Assembly: GCA_021826485.1 (NCBI GenBank)
Contig: JAKAZX010000069.1
Coordinates: forward strand, 1 to 12,777
Length of the DNA: 12,777 nucleotides
Direction of reading: 5' to 3'
Origin: Pseudomonadota bacterium
GTDB lineage: Bacteria; Pseudomonadota; Alphaproteobacteria; Acetobacterales; Acetobacteraceae
Of the stretch, positions 1-9,476 are shown piece by piece. Both the position numbers and the translations under genes were made by a program. The first letter of the stretch is position 1. Each line of letters begins with the position of its first letter. The notes under the pieces are model-generated. The model was not told the origin of the DNA, ran no database searches, and saw only the letters and a list, made by a program, of their open reading frames with translations.

Positions 1-37
1 TTGGGCTGCGCCTTGCAATGACGGGGGGGATGCGGCG

Positions 38-65
38 TTGCCCGCGGGCGGGCTTGGCGTAGAGT
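38..65 (+). promoter_or_regulatory. Weak candidate promoter for the first ABC operon
   Basis: A TTGCCC hexamer (38-43), a 16-base spacer and a TAGAGT hexamer (60-65) could serve as -35 and -10 boxes for the + strand operon beginning at 151. Matches to the sigma-70 consensus are partial (TTG of the -35; four of six in the -10), and such matches occur by chance in GC-rich DNA. No operator or other structure is evident in bases 1-150, and no clear end of an upstream gene can be recognised there. Confidence 0.2.
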
Positions 66-150
66 GGGGCGGCGCCGCGGGCGGCATGGAATTTGCGTCC
101 GGCGCGGGCGCCACGACACGGATTTCACAGCAGGTGGTACCGGAACGCGC

Positions 151-1233
151 ATGCAACCTTATCTCACGCGCCGCCGTGTTCTCGCCGGCACCGCCGCGGC
201 GCTGGCCATGCCGCATGTCGCCCGTGCGGCGCTGCGCAAGGTGCGCATCGCCGTCGGCACCAACGTGCTCAACATCAGCTATCCCTGGCTCACGCTGCCG
301 CTGATCCACACCTGGCGGGATGCCGGGTACGACGTGGAGGTGCTGCCGGTCGGCGCCTCCCTGCAGGCGATGCAGCAGATGGTCGCCGGCAATGTCGAGT
401 TCGCGCAGCTCGATTCGCCGGTGGTCGTCCAGGCGAACGTCATCAACAACCTGCCGGCGCGGGTGGTGATGGACACCGGCGTGAACGATTGGGGCATCGG
501 CGTCGCCGCCGACGGCCCGATCCGCAGCGTGGGCGACCTGAAGGGCAAGCGGGTCGGCGTGTTCAGCCTGGCGACCGGCGGCATCACCTATCTGAAGGCC
601 GATCTGCACACGCTCGGGCTCGACACGCAGCGCGACGTGCATCTGATCGCGATCGGGCTGGGCGCGCCGGCGGTGCAGGCGTTCCGCGACCAGCGGGTGG
701 ATGCGCTGCTCTACTGGGGCTCGGCGCTGGCGGGGTTCGAGAACGCCGGGCTGCGCCTGCGCTACATCCAGGATCAGAGCTGGATGCAGTATCCGGATTT
801 CATGCTGTCCGCCATGCAGCCGACCATCACCGCCGATCCCGCGATGGTGGAGGCGATCGCCCGCGGCTGCGCCATGGCGTCGGTGTTCGTGATGGCCAAT
901 CCCGACTGCCAGCGCCAACTGCACTGGCGCGCCTATCCCGCGACACGCCCCGCCAACGTGCCGGAGGCGACCGCGACCGCGTGGGACATGAACAGCCTGA
1001 ACCGCCAGCTCGACACGATGCGCGCCGCCTTCACGCTCAACGGCGGCCGCTACTGGGGTGCCGCGACGCCCGGCCCGTATGACCGGCTGCAACACTTCAT
1101 GCAGGCGAACGGGCTGATCCCCAGGACCATCGATCCCGCCACCTACATGATCACGATCCCCGACTTCTATGCCCGGATCAACGACTTCGACGCGGCGGCG
1201 GTGGCGGCGAGCGCGCGCGCCTGCACCCCATGA
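151..1233 (+). CDS. ABC transporter substrate-binding protein, NMT1/THI5-SsuA type
   Basis: This is a periplasmic solute-binding protein (360 aa) that would deliver a small molecule to the permease and ATPase encoded next. The N-terminus has a basic TRRRVLAG stretch (residues 6-13), a hydrophobic run and a VARA cleavage-like site near residue 26, so it is an exported protein with a possible Tat signal. The mature part follows the SsuA/THI5 type II binding-protein layout: an opening strand RIAVGTN (32-38), a QQMVAGNVEFAQLDSP segment (75-90), an SVGDLKGKRVGVFS segment (126-139) and a VDALLYWG segment (183-190) where the ligand pocket is normally built. I chose ATG 151 because the signal peptide starts there; an upstream in-frame ATG at 64 would add 29 unrelated residues. 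A modest GGAA lies at 142-145. Its stop overlaps the next start by four bases (ATGA). The ligand is unknown: aliphatic sulfonate, taurine, pyrimidine precursor or aromatic acid are all possible in this family. Confidence 0.85.
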   Translation: MQPYLTRRRVLAGTAAALAMPHVARAALRKVRIAVGTNVLNISYPWLTLPLIHTWRDAGYDVEVLPVGASLQAMQQMVAGNVEFAQLDSPVVVQANVINNLPARVVMDTGVNDWGIGVAADGPIRSVGDLKGKRVGVFSLATGGITYLKADLHTLGLDTQRDVHLIAIGLGAPAVQAFRDQRVDALLYWGSALAGFENAGLRLRYIQDQSWMQYPDFMLSAMQPTITADPAMVEAIARGCAMASVFVMANPDCQRQLHWRAYPATRPANVPEATATAWDMNSLNRQLDTMRAAFTLNGGRYWGAATPGPYDRLQHFMQANGLIPRTIDPATYMITIPDFYARINDFDAAAVAASARACTP

Positions 1234-2027
1234 ACGCCGCCGCCGGCCTGGCGCCACCGCTGATCCGCGCCCGCCACCTGTTCAAGACCTACCCGGCGCG
1301 GGACGGCACGCCGGTCGCAGCCCTCAGCGATGTCTCCTTCCATGTCGGCCACGGCGAGTTCGTCACCGTGGTCGGCCCCAGCGGCTGCGGCAAATCGACG
1401 CTGCTGCGGATGATCTGCGGCATCCTGCCGGCCGGCGAAGGGGAGCTTGCGCTGCGCGGCGCGCCGGTCACCGGCCCCAGCGCGAGCGTCGGCGTGGTGT
1501 TCCAGTCGCCGGTGCTGCTGGCCTGGCGCAGCGTGCTCGACAACGTGCTGCTGCCGATCGACGTGCAGCGGCGCGGGCGCACGGCCTATCTGCCGCGCGC
1601 GCGCGAGCTGCTGGCGATGGCCGGTCTCTCGCAGTTCGAGGGCAAGTATCCGCACGAACTGTCCGGCGGCATGCAGCAGCGCGTCGCCATCGTGCGTGCG
1701 CTGATCCACGACCCCGACCTGCTGCTGATGGACGAGCCGTTCGGCGCGCTGGACGCGATGACGCGCGAACAGATGAACCTCGATCTGCTGCGGCTGTGGC
1801 GCGGCAGCGGCAAGACCGTGATGCTGGTGACGCATTCGATTCCCGAAGCCGTGTTCCTGGCCGACCGGGTGATCGTGATGTCGCCGCGACCGGGGCGGAT
1901 CAGCGAGATCGTCACCGTCGATCTGCCGCGCCCGCGCCGGCTGGCGATGATGGCGACAGCGGAATTCGGCCGGCTGACCGAGACCATCCGCGCGCATTTC
2001 GGCGCACACGGGGAGTTCGACGCATGA
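1230..2027 (+). CDS. ABC transporter ATP-binding protein, SsuB/TauB/NrtD family
   Basis: This 265-aa cytoplasmic ATPase energises the importer. All nucleotide-binding elements are intact: Walker A GPSGCGKST (49-57), Q-loop Q92 in VVFQSP, signature LSGGMQQR (144-151), Walker B LLLMDEP (164-170), D-loop GALDAMTR (172-179) and switch histidine H202 in VTHSIPEA. The FGALDAMTREQMN wording and the Q-loop sequence are typical of the nitrate/sulfonate/taurine subfamily. The start codon lies inside the stop of the binding-protein gene (ATGA at 1230-1233) and the stop overlaps the permease start in the same way (2024-2027), so the three genes are probably translationally coupled. Length is normal for the family. 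Confidence 0.93.
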   Translation: MNAAAGLAPPLIRARHLFKTYPARDGTPVAALSDVSFHVGHGEFVTVVGPSGCGKSTLLRMICGILPAGEGELALRGAPVTGPSASVGVVFQSPVLLAWRSVLDNVLLPIDVQRRGRTAYLPRARELLAMAGLSQFEGKYPHELSGGMQQRVAIVRALIHDPDLLLMDEPFGALDAMTREQMNLDLLRLWRGSGKTVMLVTHSIPEAVFLADRVIVMSPRPGRISEIVTVDLPRPRRLAMMATAEFGRLTETIRAHFGAHGEFDA

Positions 2028-2803
2028 CCCGCGCCCCGACCTGGCTGCTGTCCGCCATCCTCGCCGTGGTGCTGCTGGCGCTGTGGGAGGGGGCGGTGCG
2101 CCTGTTCGCCATTCCGGTGATCGTCATCCCGCCGCCATCCGCCGTCGCCGCGGCGCTGTGGCAGGGGTTCGGCAATGGCGAGCTGGTGGCGAATTTCTGG
2201 ATCACGCTCGCCGAGGTGGTCCTCGGCTTCATCGCCGGCGCCGCCTTCGGCCTCGTCGCCGGGGCGCTGATCGGGCTGTTCCCGCTGCTGGAACGGACGC
2301 TGTATCCGTACATCGTCGCCTTCCAGACGGTGCCGAAAGTGGCGATCGCACCGATCTTCGTCGTCTGGTTCGGCTTCGGCATCGCCTCGAAAGTGGTGAT
2401 CACCGCGACCATCGCGTTCTTCCCGGTGCTGGCCAACACCATCATGGGCCTGCGCGCCGCGCCGGCCGAGCAGGTGGACCTGATGCTGGCGCTGACCGCG
2501 TCGCGCTGGCAGGTGCTGCGCATGGTGCGCTTCCCGCAGGCGCTGCCCTATGTGTTCGTCGGCCTCGATGTCGCCATCGTGCTCGCGGTGATCGGCGCCA
2601 TCGTAGGCGAGTTCGTCGGCGCCCAGGGCGGCCTCGGTTTCCTGATCCTGCAACATGATTTCAACTTCGACATGCCGGGCGTGTTCGCCATCCTGGTGCT
2701 GCTGTCCGCACTCGGCACCGGCCTGCACTGGATCGTCACGGCGACGCAGCGCCGCGTGGTGTTCTGGCTGCACGACCCCGCGCACCGCACCATCGGCGCC
2801 TGA
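2024..2803 (+). CDS. ABC transporter permease, SsuC/TauC type
   Basis: This 259-aa integral inner-membrane protein forms the translocation channel, presumably as a homodimer since only one permease gene is present. The first membrane segment is about residues 7-30, followed by the family-typical VIPPPSAVAAAL motif (34-45) and about five further hydrophobic segments. The cytoplasmic EAA loop that contacts the ATPase is recognisable at about 149-182 (EQVDLMLALTASRWQVLRMV, then FPQALPYVFVGL). The FQTVPKVAIAPIFVVWFG block (100-117) is characteristic of SsuC/TauC/NrtB proteins. ATG 2024 overlaps the ATPase stop and gives the expected N-terminus directly before the first membrane segment. Substrate cannot be read from the sequence. 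Confidence 0.92.
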   Translation: MTRAPTWLLSAILAVVLLALWEGAVRLFAIPVIVIPPPSAVAAALWQGFGNGELVANFWITLAEVVLGFIAGAAFGLVAGALIGLFPLLERTLYPYIVAFQTVPKVAIAPIFVVWFGFGIASKVVITATIAFFPVLANTIMGLRAAPAEQVDLMLALTASRWQVLRMVRFPQALPYVFVGLDVAIVLAVIGAIVGEFVGAQGGLGFLILQHDFNFDMPGVFAILVLLSALGTGLHWIVTATQRRVVFWLHDPAHRTIGA

Positions 2804-2827
2804 CCGCATCCCGTGGAACCGCCAGCC

Positions 2828-2834
2828 AAGGAGA
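2828..2834 (+). promoter_or_regulatory. Ribosome binding site of the oxygenase gene
   Basis: AAGGAGA lies 5 bases ahead of ATG 2840. It settles the start of the oxygenase at 2840 rather than at the in-frame ATG 2813, which has no comparable site. The oxygenase is the only gene of the operon with a clear independent Shine-Dalgarno sequence; the ATPase and permease use overlap junctions. Confidence 0.75.
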
Positions 2835-2839
2835 CCGCC

Positions 2840-3844
2840 ATGTCCGCACCGCCGCGCGCCGCCTCCGCCGAGGAAGTGCCGGTGCTCGATCTGACGCCGC
2901 TGATCGCGGGCGGCGACCTCGCCGAGCTTGCCGCACGGCTGCGTCAGGCCTGCATCACCACGGGGTTCTTCTACGTGAAGAACCACGGTGTCGCGCAGCC
3001 GGTGATCGACGACGTGTTCGCCGCCGCGCGCCGGTTCTTCGACCTGCCGCTGGCGGAGCGGATGGCGATCCGGATCGACGACCGGTTCCGCCGCGGCTAC
3101 ATGCCGATCGGCATCAACCAGCATCCCGGCTACCCGCCCGACCTGAAAGAAAGCTACGAGATCGGCGTCGATCTGCCGCTGGACGATCCCGATGTCGCCG
3201 CCGGGCTGCCGCTGCACGGCCCGAACCGCTGGCCGGCCGCGCATCCCTGGCTGCGCAGCGCGGCCGAGGCATATTTCGACGCGACGACGGCGCTCGGCCG
3301 GCGCCTGCTGCGCCTGTTCGCCCTCAGCCTCGGCATGCCGGAGGAATATTTCCTCGCGTGGTGCCGCAAGCCGGTGATCGGCACGCGGCTGTTCCACTAC
3401 CCGCCCGCCCCGGTCGCGGCGGAGCCGGTGTTCGGCGTCGCCCCGCACACCGATTACGGCATGATCACGCTGCTGACGCAGGACCCGATCGGCGGGCTGG
3501 AATTGCAGAAGCGCGACGGCGAATGGATCGCGACGCCGTTCATTCCCGGCACCTTCGTGATCAATCTCGGCGACCTGTTCCGGGTCTGGACCAACGACCT
3601 CTATGTGTCCAACCCGCATCGCGTGGTGAACCGCACCGGGCGCGAGCGCTATTCGATCCCGACCTTCTTCAACCTCGACTATCACGCGCCGGTAAGCTGC
3701 CTGCCAACCTGCCAGTCCGCCGACAACCCGCCGAAATACGCGCCGATCGGGTCCGGCGAATACCTGCTGAGCCGGTTCCGCACCGTGCAGAAATACGGAA
3801 CCGCGGTCGCCGACCTGGAACGCGAGGCGGCGGCGGTGGGCTGA
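2840..3844 (+). CDS. Fe(II)/2-oxoglutarate-dependent oxygenase, isopenicillin N synthase family
   Basis: This 334-aa cytoplasmic non-haem iron oxygenase belongs to the IPNS/plant-DIOX-like group. The N-terminal DIOX_N region starts at VPVLDLTPL (13-21) and contains the ACITTGFFYVKNHGV segment (37-51) typical of the family. The C-terminal double-stranded beta-helix carries the iron triad H203 and D205 (PHTDYG) and H260 (NPHRVV), plus R270 and S272 (RYS), which bind the 2-oxoglutarate carboxylate. The INLGDLFRVWTND block (241-253) is diagnostic. The set is complete, so the enzyme should be active. It lies 36 bases after the permease stop and is probably co-transcribed with the importer, suggesting that it oxidises the imported compound, as TauD does for taurine, though TauD is from another oxygenase family. 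Substrate is unknown; beta-lactam synthesis is unlikely because no partner genes are present. Confidence 0.9.
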   Translation: MSAPPRAASAEEVPVLDLTPLIAGGDLAELAARLRQACITTGFFYVKNHGVAQPVIDDVFAAARRFFDLPLAERMAIRIDDRFRRGYMPIGINQHPGYPPDLKESYEIGVDLPLDDPDVAAGLPLHGPNRWPAAHPWLRSAAEAYFDATTALGRRLLRLFALSLGMPEEYFLAWCRKPVIGTRLFHYPPAPVAAEPVFGVAPHTDYGMITLLTQDPIGGLELQKRDGEWIATPFIPGTFVINLGDLFRVWTNDLYVSNPHRVVNRTGRERYSIPTFFNLDYHAPVSCLPTCQSADNPPKYAPIGSGEYLLSRFRTVQKYGTAVADLEREAAAVG

Positions 3845-3853
3845 GCGGCCCCC

Positions 3854-4630
3854 TCACACCACCGTCGGCGTGATAGCGCCGTCCATCGTCACGGTGACGC
3901 CGGTGACGTAGCCGGCGCGGGGGGAGGCGAGGAACAGCACCACGTCGGCAACCTCCTCCGCGCGGGCCATGCGGCCGAGCGGGATGCGGGCGATGCCGCG
4001 GGCGCGGGCCTCCGCCTCGGTGATGTTGGCGAGGCTTGCGTCGGCCTTCAGCCCCTCGGCGACGCGGCCGGTATCGGTCAGGCCGGGATTGACGCCGACC
4101 ACGCGCACGCCCTGCGCGGCATAGGCGGTGGCGAGGCCGGCGGTCGCCAGCATCAGCGCCGCGTTGGCCGCACCCCCCGCCAGATGCACCGGGGAGGCGA
4201 CCTTGCCGCCCTGGCCGATCACATTGACGATCACCCCGGCCCCGCGCGCCGCCATGCGCTTCACCACCGGATCGATGACGTTGATGTAGGTGAAATACTT
4301 GGCGTCCATCGCCGCGCGCCACGCGGCGGGCGTGAGGTCCGCGGGCGGCGTGCGCTTGGCCGCGCCGGCCGCGTTCACCAGCACATCGACCGGGCCGAGG
4401 GCGCGCTCGAACGCGTCCAGCATCGCCGCCGCCTGGGCGGCATCGGTGAGGTCCGCCGCATGGGCGAAGGCGAGGCCGAGTTCGGCCTGCGCGGTGGCCA
4501 GCGCCGCCGGCCGGCGGGCGGCGATGCCGACGCGCGCACCCTCGGCCGCGAAGGCGCGCGCGCAGGCGAGGCCGATGCCGGCGGAGCCGCCGGTGATCAG
4601 CACGGCACGGTCGGTCAGATCGAGCTGCAT
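3854..4630 (-). CDS. Divergent SDR-family protein lacking the usual catalytic residues
   Basis: This 258-aa protein has a Rossmann fold of the short-chain dehydrogenase/reductase family. The cofactor motif TGGSAGIG (13-20), the NAAG motif (86-89), VNPG (180-183) and the C-terminal YVTGVTVTMDG (241-251) are present. The active site is not canonical: where Ser is expected there is I138, the Tyr position is H149 and the Lys position is G153 in the segment HLAGGAANAALM. It is either a non-canonical enzyme or a catalytically silent partner. From memory, other SDRs keep a Tyr before a similar GG..N stretch, so the His is the oddest change. ATG 4630 is preceded by an AGGA about four bases upstream; an in-frame ATG at 4654 would add eight residues. 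It follows a canonical SDR by 95 bases and converges on the oxygenase gene (9 bases between stops). Confidence 0.85.
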   Translation of the reverse strand: MQLDLTDRAVLITGGSAGIGLACARAFAAEGARVGIAARRPAALATAQAELGLAFAHAADLTDAAQAAAMLDAFERALGPVDVLVNAAGAAKRTPPADLTPAAWRAAMDAKYFTYINVIDPVVKRMAARGAGVIVNVIGQGGKVASPVHLAGGAANAALMLATAGLATAYAAQGVRVVGVNPGLTDTGRVAEGLKADASLANITEAEARARGIARIPLGRMARAEEVADVVLFLASPRAGYVTGVTVTMDGAITPTVV

Positions 4631-4725
4631 GGCGTCCTGTCCTGCCGAAATCATGCATCGGGATGTCGCACCGCGGGCGGCGGCGGGCAATGGTGCGGCC
4701 GGCGCGGCGCGGCGAAGCGGCGCGA

Positions 4726-5562
4726 TCAGCCGGCGCGGCAGGACAGCCCGCCATCGACCGGCAGGCAGACGCCGGTGATGTAGCGCGCTTCGTCGGAGGC
4801 GAGGAACACCGCCGCCGCCGCGATGTCCCACGCGGTTCCCATGCGGCCCATCGGACAGGCGGCGTCGCGCGCCTGCACCATCGCCGCCGCATCCGCATAC
4901 TGGCCGCTGATCTGCTGGTGGATCAGCGGCGTGTTCATCAGCCCCGGCATGATCGCGTTCGCGCGAATGCCCTGCCGCGCATATTGCAGCGCCAGCCCGA
5001 CGGTGAACTGGTTCACCCCCGCCTTGGCGGCGTAATAGGCGGCGTACGGATAGCCGGTGTAGCGGATCGCCGCGACCGAGGAGATGTTGACGATGGCGCC
5101 GCGCCCCTGCGCCAGCATCACCGGCAGCACGTGCTTGCAGGCCAGGAACACGCCGCCGAGATTCACGTCCAGCGCCGTGTGCCATTGCTGCTCGGTCAGT
5201 TCGACCGGGCCGCCCATGACGGCGACGCCGACATTGTTGTGCAGCACGTCGATGCGCCCGTGTGCCGCCATCGTGTCGGCGACCACGCGCGCCACCTCCG
5301 CCGAGCGGGTCACGTCGGCGGCCATCGCGCGGCAGCGCCCGCCCAGCGCGGCGATCACGGCGGCGATCTGCGCGGCGGCGGCGGCATCGCGGTCCACGGC
5401 GATCACGGCCGCACCTTCCTGCGCATAGGCGACGGCCGCGGCCTTGCCGTTGCCCCAGCCCTCGCCGATGCTGCCGGCGCCGAACACCAGCGCCACCTTG
5501 TCCAGCAACCGCCGCCGGCCGGCCGGCCAGGGAATGCCGGCCGCATCGCCTGTCGGGTCCAT
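4726..5562 (-). CDS. Short-chain dehydrogenase/reductase (classical SDR)
   Basis: This is a 278-aa NAD(P)-dependent oxidoreductase. The cofactor loop is an enlarged glycine motif, GAGSIGEGWGNG (28-39), a variant of TGxxxGxG found in a subgroup of SDRs. A putative acidic residue after the second strand (VDRD, 56-59) favours NAD over NADP. The NNVG motif (109-112), catalytic Ser at 161/162 (NISS), Tyr176 and Lys180 (YYAAK) and a C-terminal PVDGGLS complete the set. It probably interconverts an alcohol and a ketone on a small or sugar-like substrate; the exact substrate is unknown. The start at 5562 has a GAAAGGG-like ribosome site upstream. The gene sits 66 bases downstream of the MFS permease gene and 95 bases upstream of the divergent SDR, all on the - strand, and may be co-transcribed with both. 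Confidence 0.9.
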   Translation of the reverse strand: MDPTGDAAGIPWPAGRRRLLDKVALVFGAGSIGEGWGNGKAAAVAYAQEGAAVIAVDRDAAAAAQIAAVIAALGGRCRAMAADVTRSAEVARVVADTMAAHGRIDVLHNNVGVAVMGGPVELTEQQWHTALDVNLGGVFLACKHVLPVMLAQGRGAIVNISSVAAIRYTGYPYAAYYAAKAGVNQFTVGLALQYARQGIRANAIMPGLMNTPLIHQQISGQYADAAAMVQARDAACPMGRMGTAWDIAAAAVFLASDEARYITGVCLPVDGGLSCRAG

Positions 5563-5628
5563 CGCCGCCCTTTCACCGCACGCAGCGCCGATCCTGCCCG
5601 ATCAGCGCGCCGCCGCGCAACGCGGCCG

Positions 5629-6786
5629 CTAGGCCGGCACCCGCAGCATCCGCCCGGCGGCGGCGACGGCCAGCATCAGCGCCGCGACGGTCAGGAACGC
5701 CGCCTGCAGGCTGGCCGCGCGCGCCAGGAAGCCGATCGCGGCGGGGCCGGCGAGGATGCCGGCATAGCCGAGCGTGGTGATCGCCGGGACCGCGACATGC
5801 TCCGGCATCGCGGTCTGCCGGCCGACGCTGGTGAACAGCACCGGCACGACGTTGGAACAGCCGAGGCCGACCAGCGCGTAACCCGCCAGCGCCATCGGCC
5901 AGGACGGCACGAGCGCGGTGAGCACCAGGCCCGCCGCGGCGCACAGGCTGCCGGTGACGATCACGCGGCGGCGGCCATGCCGCTCCACCACCCGGTCCCC
6001 GAGCAGGCGGCCGGCCGTCATGGTGGCGGCGAAGGCGGCGTAGCCGAGCCCGGCATAGGCCGGCGCGACGCCGCGCACGGCGGTGAGGAACACCGCGCTC
6101 CAGTCCAGCACCGCGCCCTCCGTCAGGAACACGAGGCAGCACATCAGGCCGATGAACAGCACCACGCCGCGCGGCAGCGCGAACACCGGACCTTCGCTGT
6201 GCCCGCCATAGGGCAGCATGCCGGCGGCGCCGAACAGCAGCGCGGCGAGGATGCCGGCGGCGACGCCGAGGGTCGCCGGCAGCGGCGGCAGCCCGGCGCC
6301 GAGCAGCAGCGTCATGCCCCCGGCGCCGGCCATGCCGCCGAGGCTGAACAGGCCGTGGAAGCCCGACATCATGGCGCGGCCGGCGGCGCGCTCGACGATG
6401 ATCGCCTGGATGTTCGCGGTCACGTCGATCGCGCCCATGCTGGCGCCGAACACCAGGATGGCGAGCGCCAGGGCGGCGATGCCGGATGCGGTGGCCAGCG
6501 CCGGCAGGCCGAGGCAGAGCGCGAGGGTTGCGGCGACGAACACGCTGCGGCAGCCGAACCGTGCCGCCAGCGCGCCGGCGAACGGCATCATCACGATCGA
6601 GCCGATGCCGAGACACAGCAGCAGCAGCCCGAGCAGCGCCGCGTCGGCGCCGCTGCGCGCCTTGGCATAGGGGATGATCGGCGCCCAGGCCGCCATGCCG
6701 AAGCCGGCGATGAAGAACATGATCCGCGTGGCGGTGCGCTCGCGCGCCCCGGGTGCGGCGCGCGGCGGCGCCGTTGCTGGCATCAT
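5629..6786 (-). CDS. MFS transporter, YbjJ-like
   Basis: This 385-aa inner-membrane secondary transporter of the major facilitator superfamily has about twelve hydrophobic segments. The opening segment FFIAGFGMAAWAPIIPYAK, the AARFGCRSVF loop after helix 2, the GASMGAIDVTANIQ block, MMSGFHGLFSLGG in the middle and FLTEGAVLDWSAVFL after the central loop all resemble the E. coli YbjJ group, whose transported compound is not established. The second-half signature GDRVVERHGRRRVIV is the usual MFS loop. The start is ambiguous: GTG 6789, ATG 6786 and ATG 6783 are consecutive in frame; I chose the first ATG. No strong ribosome site is seen. Neighbouring SDR genes suggest uptake or efflux of their substrate or product. 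I infer sugar-related transport only from context. Confidence 0.87.
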   Translation of the reverse strand: MMPATAPPRAAPGARERTATRIMFFIAGFGMAAWAPIIPYAKARSGADAALLGLLLLCLGIGSIVMMPFAGALAARFGCRSVFVAATLALCLGLPALATASGIAALALAILVFGASMGAIDVTANIQAIIVERAAGRAMMSGFHGLFSLGGMAGAGGMTLLLGAGLPPLPATLGVAAGILAALLFGAAGMLPYGGHSEGPVFALPRGVVLFIGLMCCLVFLTEGAVLDWSAVFLTAVRGVAPAYAGLGYAAFAATMTAGRLLGDRVVERHGRRRVIVTGSLCAAAGLVLTALVPSWPMALAGYALVGLGCSNVVPVLFTSVGRQTAMPEHVAVPAITTLGYAGILAGPAAIGFLARAASLQAAFLTVAALMLAVAAAGRMLRVPA

Positions 6787-6984
6787 CACGGAATCCGGCG
6801 ATCCTGACGTTGGGGATGGGCCGCGGCTGGGGCACGATAGCTGTCACACCCGCGCCGCCGGCGCAATCGCGGCGGGCGCGCGCCGTTCGATGCGGCGGAG
6901 GATCAAGCCGCATGAAGATGCTGGTGGCGGTCGCGACGCTATCATGGAATGGGTGGCGCACGCGCCGGCCGACGGGTAGCGCGG
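6787..6984. other. Intergenic region between the sugar ABC operon and the MFS gene
   Basis: About 200 bases separate the 3' end of the sugar-transport operon from the MFS start, both on the - strand. It contains an inverted repeat ATGCGGC / GCCGCAT (6890-6896 and 6907-6913, 10-base loop) and a shorter GGCGC-AC-GCGCC dyad (6955-6966). Neither is followed by a T-run on the - strand, so they are at best imperfect terminator or processing stems. I found no convincing promoter for the MFS gene and no gene of its own. Confidence 0.4.
6890..6913 (-). terminator. Possible stem-loop downstream of the sugar ABC operon
   Basis: Perfect 7-base arms ATGCGGC and GCCGCAT flank a 10-base loop, 72 bases past the stop codon of the last permease gene. 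The stem is short, the loop large, and no U-tract follows, so a Rho-independent terminator is not supported; it may only be a 3'-end stem or chance. Confidence 0.15.
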
Positions 6985-7952
6985 CTATTTCACCACCGGG
7001 ATCTTGGTGCGGTCGATGGTGATCGCCACCGCCAGCACCAGGACGAAGCCGAACACGATCTGCTGGGCGAACACGTCGACGCCGACGAAGGTCATGCCGA
7101 CGCGCACCACCGAGACGATCAGCGCGCCGATCAGGGTGCGCAGCGAGCCGCCGACGCCGCCGGTGAGTGCCGTGCCGCCGACGCAGACCGCGGCGACGGC
7201 GGGCAGCAGGAATTCGTTGGCAAGCGTCGGCGAGCCGGAGTTGAGACGTGCGGCCAGCACCACGCCGGCGGTGGCGGCGAGCGCGCCGGAGATCATCAGC
7301 GCCCCGACCTTCACGCGCCCGACCGGCACGCCCGCGACCAGCGCCGCCGGCTCCCCCGCGCCGACCGCGAAGGTCCAGCGGCCGAACACCGTCCGCCGCT
7401 CGGCGAACAGGCTGCCGAGCAGGATCACGAGCGCGATCGGGATGACATGCGACACGCCCACGGTGGAGGCGGTGATCCAGCCCACCGCCCCGGCCGCCTG
7501 CGGCGGCAGCGGCACCGAGCGCGTGCCCGACAGCACCAGCGCCGCCGCCGCGGCGATGCCGCCGACCGCGAGCGTGGTGATGAAGGACGGAATCCGCAGC
7601 CGGTCCTGCGCGAAGCCGCTGATGGCGCCGGCCACCACGCCGACCGCGATGGCGAGCGGGATGGCGAGGCCGCCGACATGCGACACCGCGACCGCCAGCA
7701 CGACGCTGGCGAGCGAGGCGACCGACTGCACGGAGAGGTCGATGCCGCCGAGCAGGATCACCCAGGTCAGCCCGGTCGCCATGATGAACAGCGTCGCCGT
7801 GTCGGCGCCCAGCAGCAGCATCGTGCTGACCGACAGGAAGGACGGCGCGAAGGCGGCGATCACGCCGATCAGCACGATCAGCGCGGTCAGCGGCGCAAAA
7901 TCGCGCAGCCGTGCGGCGCGATTCGCGGCCAGCACGGCGCGGGGCGCGTTGG

Positions 7953-7956
<4 letters not shown>
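6985..7956 (-). CDS. Sugar ABC transporter permease, RbsC-like (second permease)
   Basis: This 323-aa inner-membrane permease belongs to the ribose/galactose (BPD_transp_2) family. Diagnostic blocks are the GGIDLSVQSV motif after the second or third hydrophobic segment, RIPSFITTLAVGGI in the middle, the cytoplasmic segment GRWTFAVGAGEPAALVAGVPVGRVKVGA that contacts the ATPase, and GGTALTGGVGGSLRTLIGALIV near the end. ATG 7956 overlaps the ATPase stop (ATGA on the - strand); longer in-frame extensions run into the ATPase gene. It is the last gene of the operon and differs clearly from the first permease (9473-10483), so the two probably form a heterodimer around one double-domain ATPase. Confidence 0.92.

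Positions 7957-9472
<1,516 letters not shown>

Positions 9473-9476
<4 letters not shown>

Noticed and set aside
40..50. Palindromic GCCCGCGGGC in the upstream region of the first operon as an operator
   Set aside because: Pure G/C palindromes are frequent in this sequence and no second copy supports it.
1586..3685. Long open frame on the - strand (699 codons) opposite the first operon
   Set aside because: Low-complexity Arg/Glu/His/Asp-rich translation with no family features, and it overlaps three confident genes; a shadow frame of high-GC sequence.
3854..5185. A fusion of the two SDRs in one long - strand frame
   Set aside because: The long frame reads the promoter-proximal SDR out of its coding frame; the two genes have separate, clear starts and stops at 3854-4630 and 4726-5562.
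4663..6807. Very long open frame on the + strand (714 codons) opposite the MFS and SDR genes
   Set aside because: It is antisense to two well-recognised protein families; its translation is rich in Arg, His, Gln, Gly and Ala with no domain, as expected for the opposite strand of GC-rich coding DNA.
6955..6966. GGCGC-AC-GCGCC dyad as a terminator of the sugar operon
   Set aside because: Five-base arms with a two-base loop and no T-run; such dyads are common by chance at this GC content.
6912..7022. Small + strand frame (37 codons from ATG 6912) with GGAGG upstream
   Set aside because: It runs into the 3' end of the permease gene on the other strand; the GGAGG lies inside the loop of a short inverted repeat, and the peptide has no recognisable features.
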